Shown in pieces: positions 63,826-64,000 of a stretch of DNA of 64,000 nucleotides (position 1 is the stretch's first letter; every line of letters starts with the position of its first letter). Made by a program: the position numbers and the translations under genes. The stretch is from assembly GCF_016741875.1 (NCBI RefSeq), contig NZ_JAERRF010000009.1, forward strand, positions 310,001-374,000. The letters run 5' to 3'. Source of the DNA: Streptomyces coffeae (GTDB taxonomy: Bacteria; Actinomycetota; Actinomycetes; Streptomycetales; Streptomycetaceae). Below the pieces are notes generated by a model that ran no database searches, was not told the origin of the DNA, and saw only the letters and a list, made by a program, of their open reading frames with translations.

Positions 63826-64000
63826 ATGCAGCCCCCGATCACCCCGGCACCCGCCATCTCACCGGCGCCGCCGGGCAAGCCCCTGGAGCACCCCGGGGAA
63901 GCTCTCCCCGCGCGCCACTACACCGACCCGGACATCGCCACGGCCGAGACCGACCGCATCTTCGCCCGGTCCTGGCAGCTGGTCTGTCATGAGTCCGATC
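63826..64000 (+). CDS. Rieske ring-hydroxylating oxygenase alpha subunit, N-terminal part
   Basis: ATG 63826 behind GGAGGAGG opens a frame that runs off the window after 58 codons. The segment RHYTDPDIATAETDRIFARSWQLVCHESD is the typical N-terminal helix and turn preceding the Rieske domain of aromatic-ring hydroxylase or glycine-betaine-type oxygenases; the cluster ligands lie beyond the edge. It is divergent from the acyl-CoA operon and shares its operators, so the two are likely one regulon. Confidence 0.8.
   Translation, partial: MQPPITPAPAISPAPPGKPLEHPGEALPARHYTDPDIATAETDRIFARSWQLVCHESD

Overview
The window is very GC-rich, with strong G/C bias at third codon positions, frequent GTG/TTG starts, many TetR/PadR/LacI/PucR-type regulators and secreted peptidases. 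It also has a Ku protein and an HbpS/SenS/SenR-like locus. Together these point to an actinomycete chromosome, most likely Streptomyces. No rRNA, tRNA, CRISPR array, integrase or transposase was recognised. All functional names are my reading of motifs and remembered family signatures; no database search was run.

Left end (1-8.3 kb): a catabolic neighbourhood in visible decay. A CoA ligase and a SnoaL/NTF2-like protein each carry an in-frame internal deletion. A 2,4-dienoyl-CoA-reductase-like flavoenzyme is broken by a single-base frameshift, and an SGNH hydrolase survives only as fragments in two frames. A phytoene-desaturase-like FAD oxidoreductase and an FAD/[2Fe-2S] reductase between them look intact. 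The region ends with a PadR regulator, its operator-like palindrome, a short TetR-like remnant and a YhgE/Pip-type membrane protein.

9.9-20 kb: an O-methyltransferase, then a divergent pair of secreted metallopeptidases (M9 collagenase and M64) whose shared promoter region holds two ATGT-N8-ACAT sites. Next come an LLM flavin oxidoreductase, two quinone-oxidoreductase-type MDR enzymes (the first behind three copies of a 20-bp operator-like element), a hypothetical protein and a HIT-like protein. 19.9-29.8 kb: an HbpS-like heme-binding protein divergent from a SenS/SenR-like two-component system, Ku, a DUF6233-type protein, an alpha/beta hydrolase, a PPOX-class flavin/F420 enzyme, a PucR-type regulator and a large exported protein.

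30-47 kb: an acyl-CoA dehydrogenase/oxidase with a PadR regulator and a 24-bp palindrome, an FkbM methyltransferase, an exported HAD phosphatase, a TetR-MFS efflux operon divergent from a membrane Ser/Thr kinase, and a cysteine-synthase-like PLP enzyme preceded by a 34-residue peptide gene. These are followed by a DUF1963 protein, an AraC regulator flanked by two inverted VOC paralogues sharing a 23-bp upstream element, a short UvrA-like ABC ATPase and a fatty-acid desaturase.

47-55 kb: a tightly coupled carbohydrate operon (binding protein, two permeases, GH36-like alpha-galactosidase, LacI) divergent from a large secreted protein of probable six-hairpin-glycosidase type. 55-64 kb: a long acyl-CoA catabolic operon on the minus strand. 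Its order is small protein, NuoF-like flavoprotein, 3Fe-4S ferredoxin, NDP-forming acyl-CoA synthetase, two tandem acyl-CoA dehydrogenases, 3-hydroxyacyl-CoA dehydrogenase, TetR. It is divergent from a Rieske oxygenase cut by the window edge, with two TetR-type palindromes between them. The most unusual locus is this last operon, where a NuoF-like subunit and a ferredoxin accompany acyl-CoA dehydrogenases in place of any visible electron-transfer flavoprotein.
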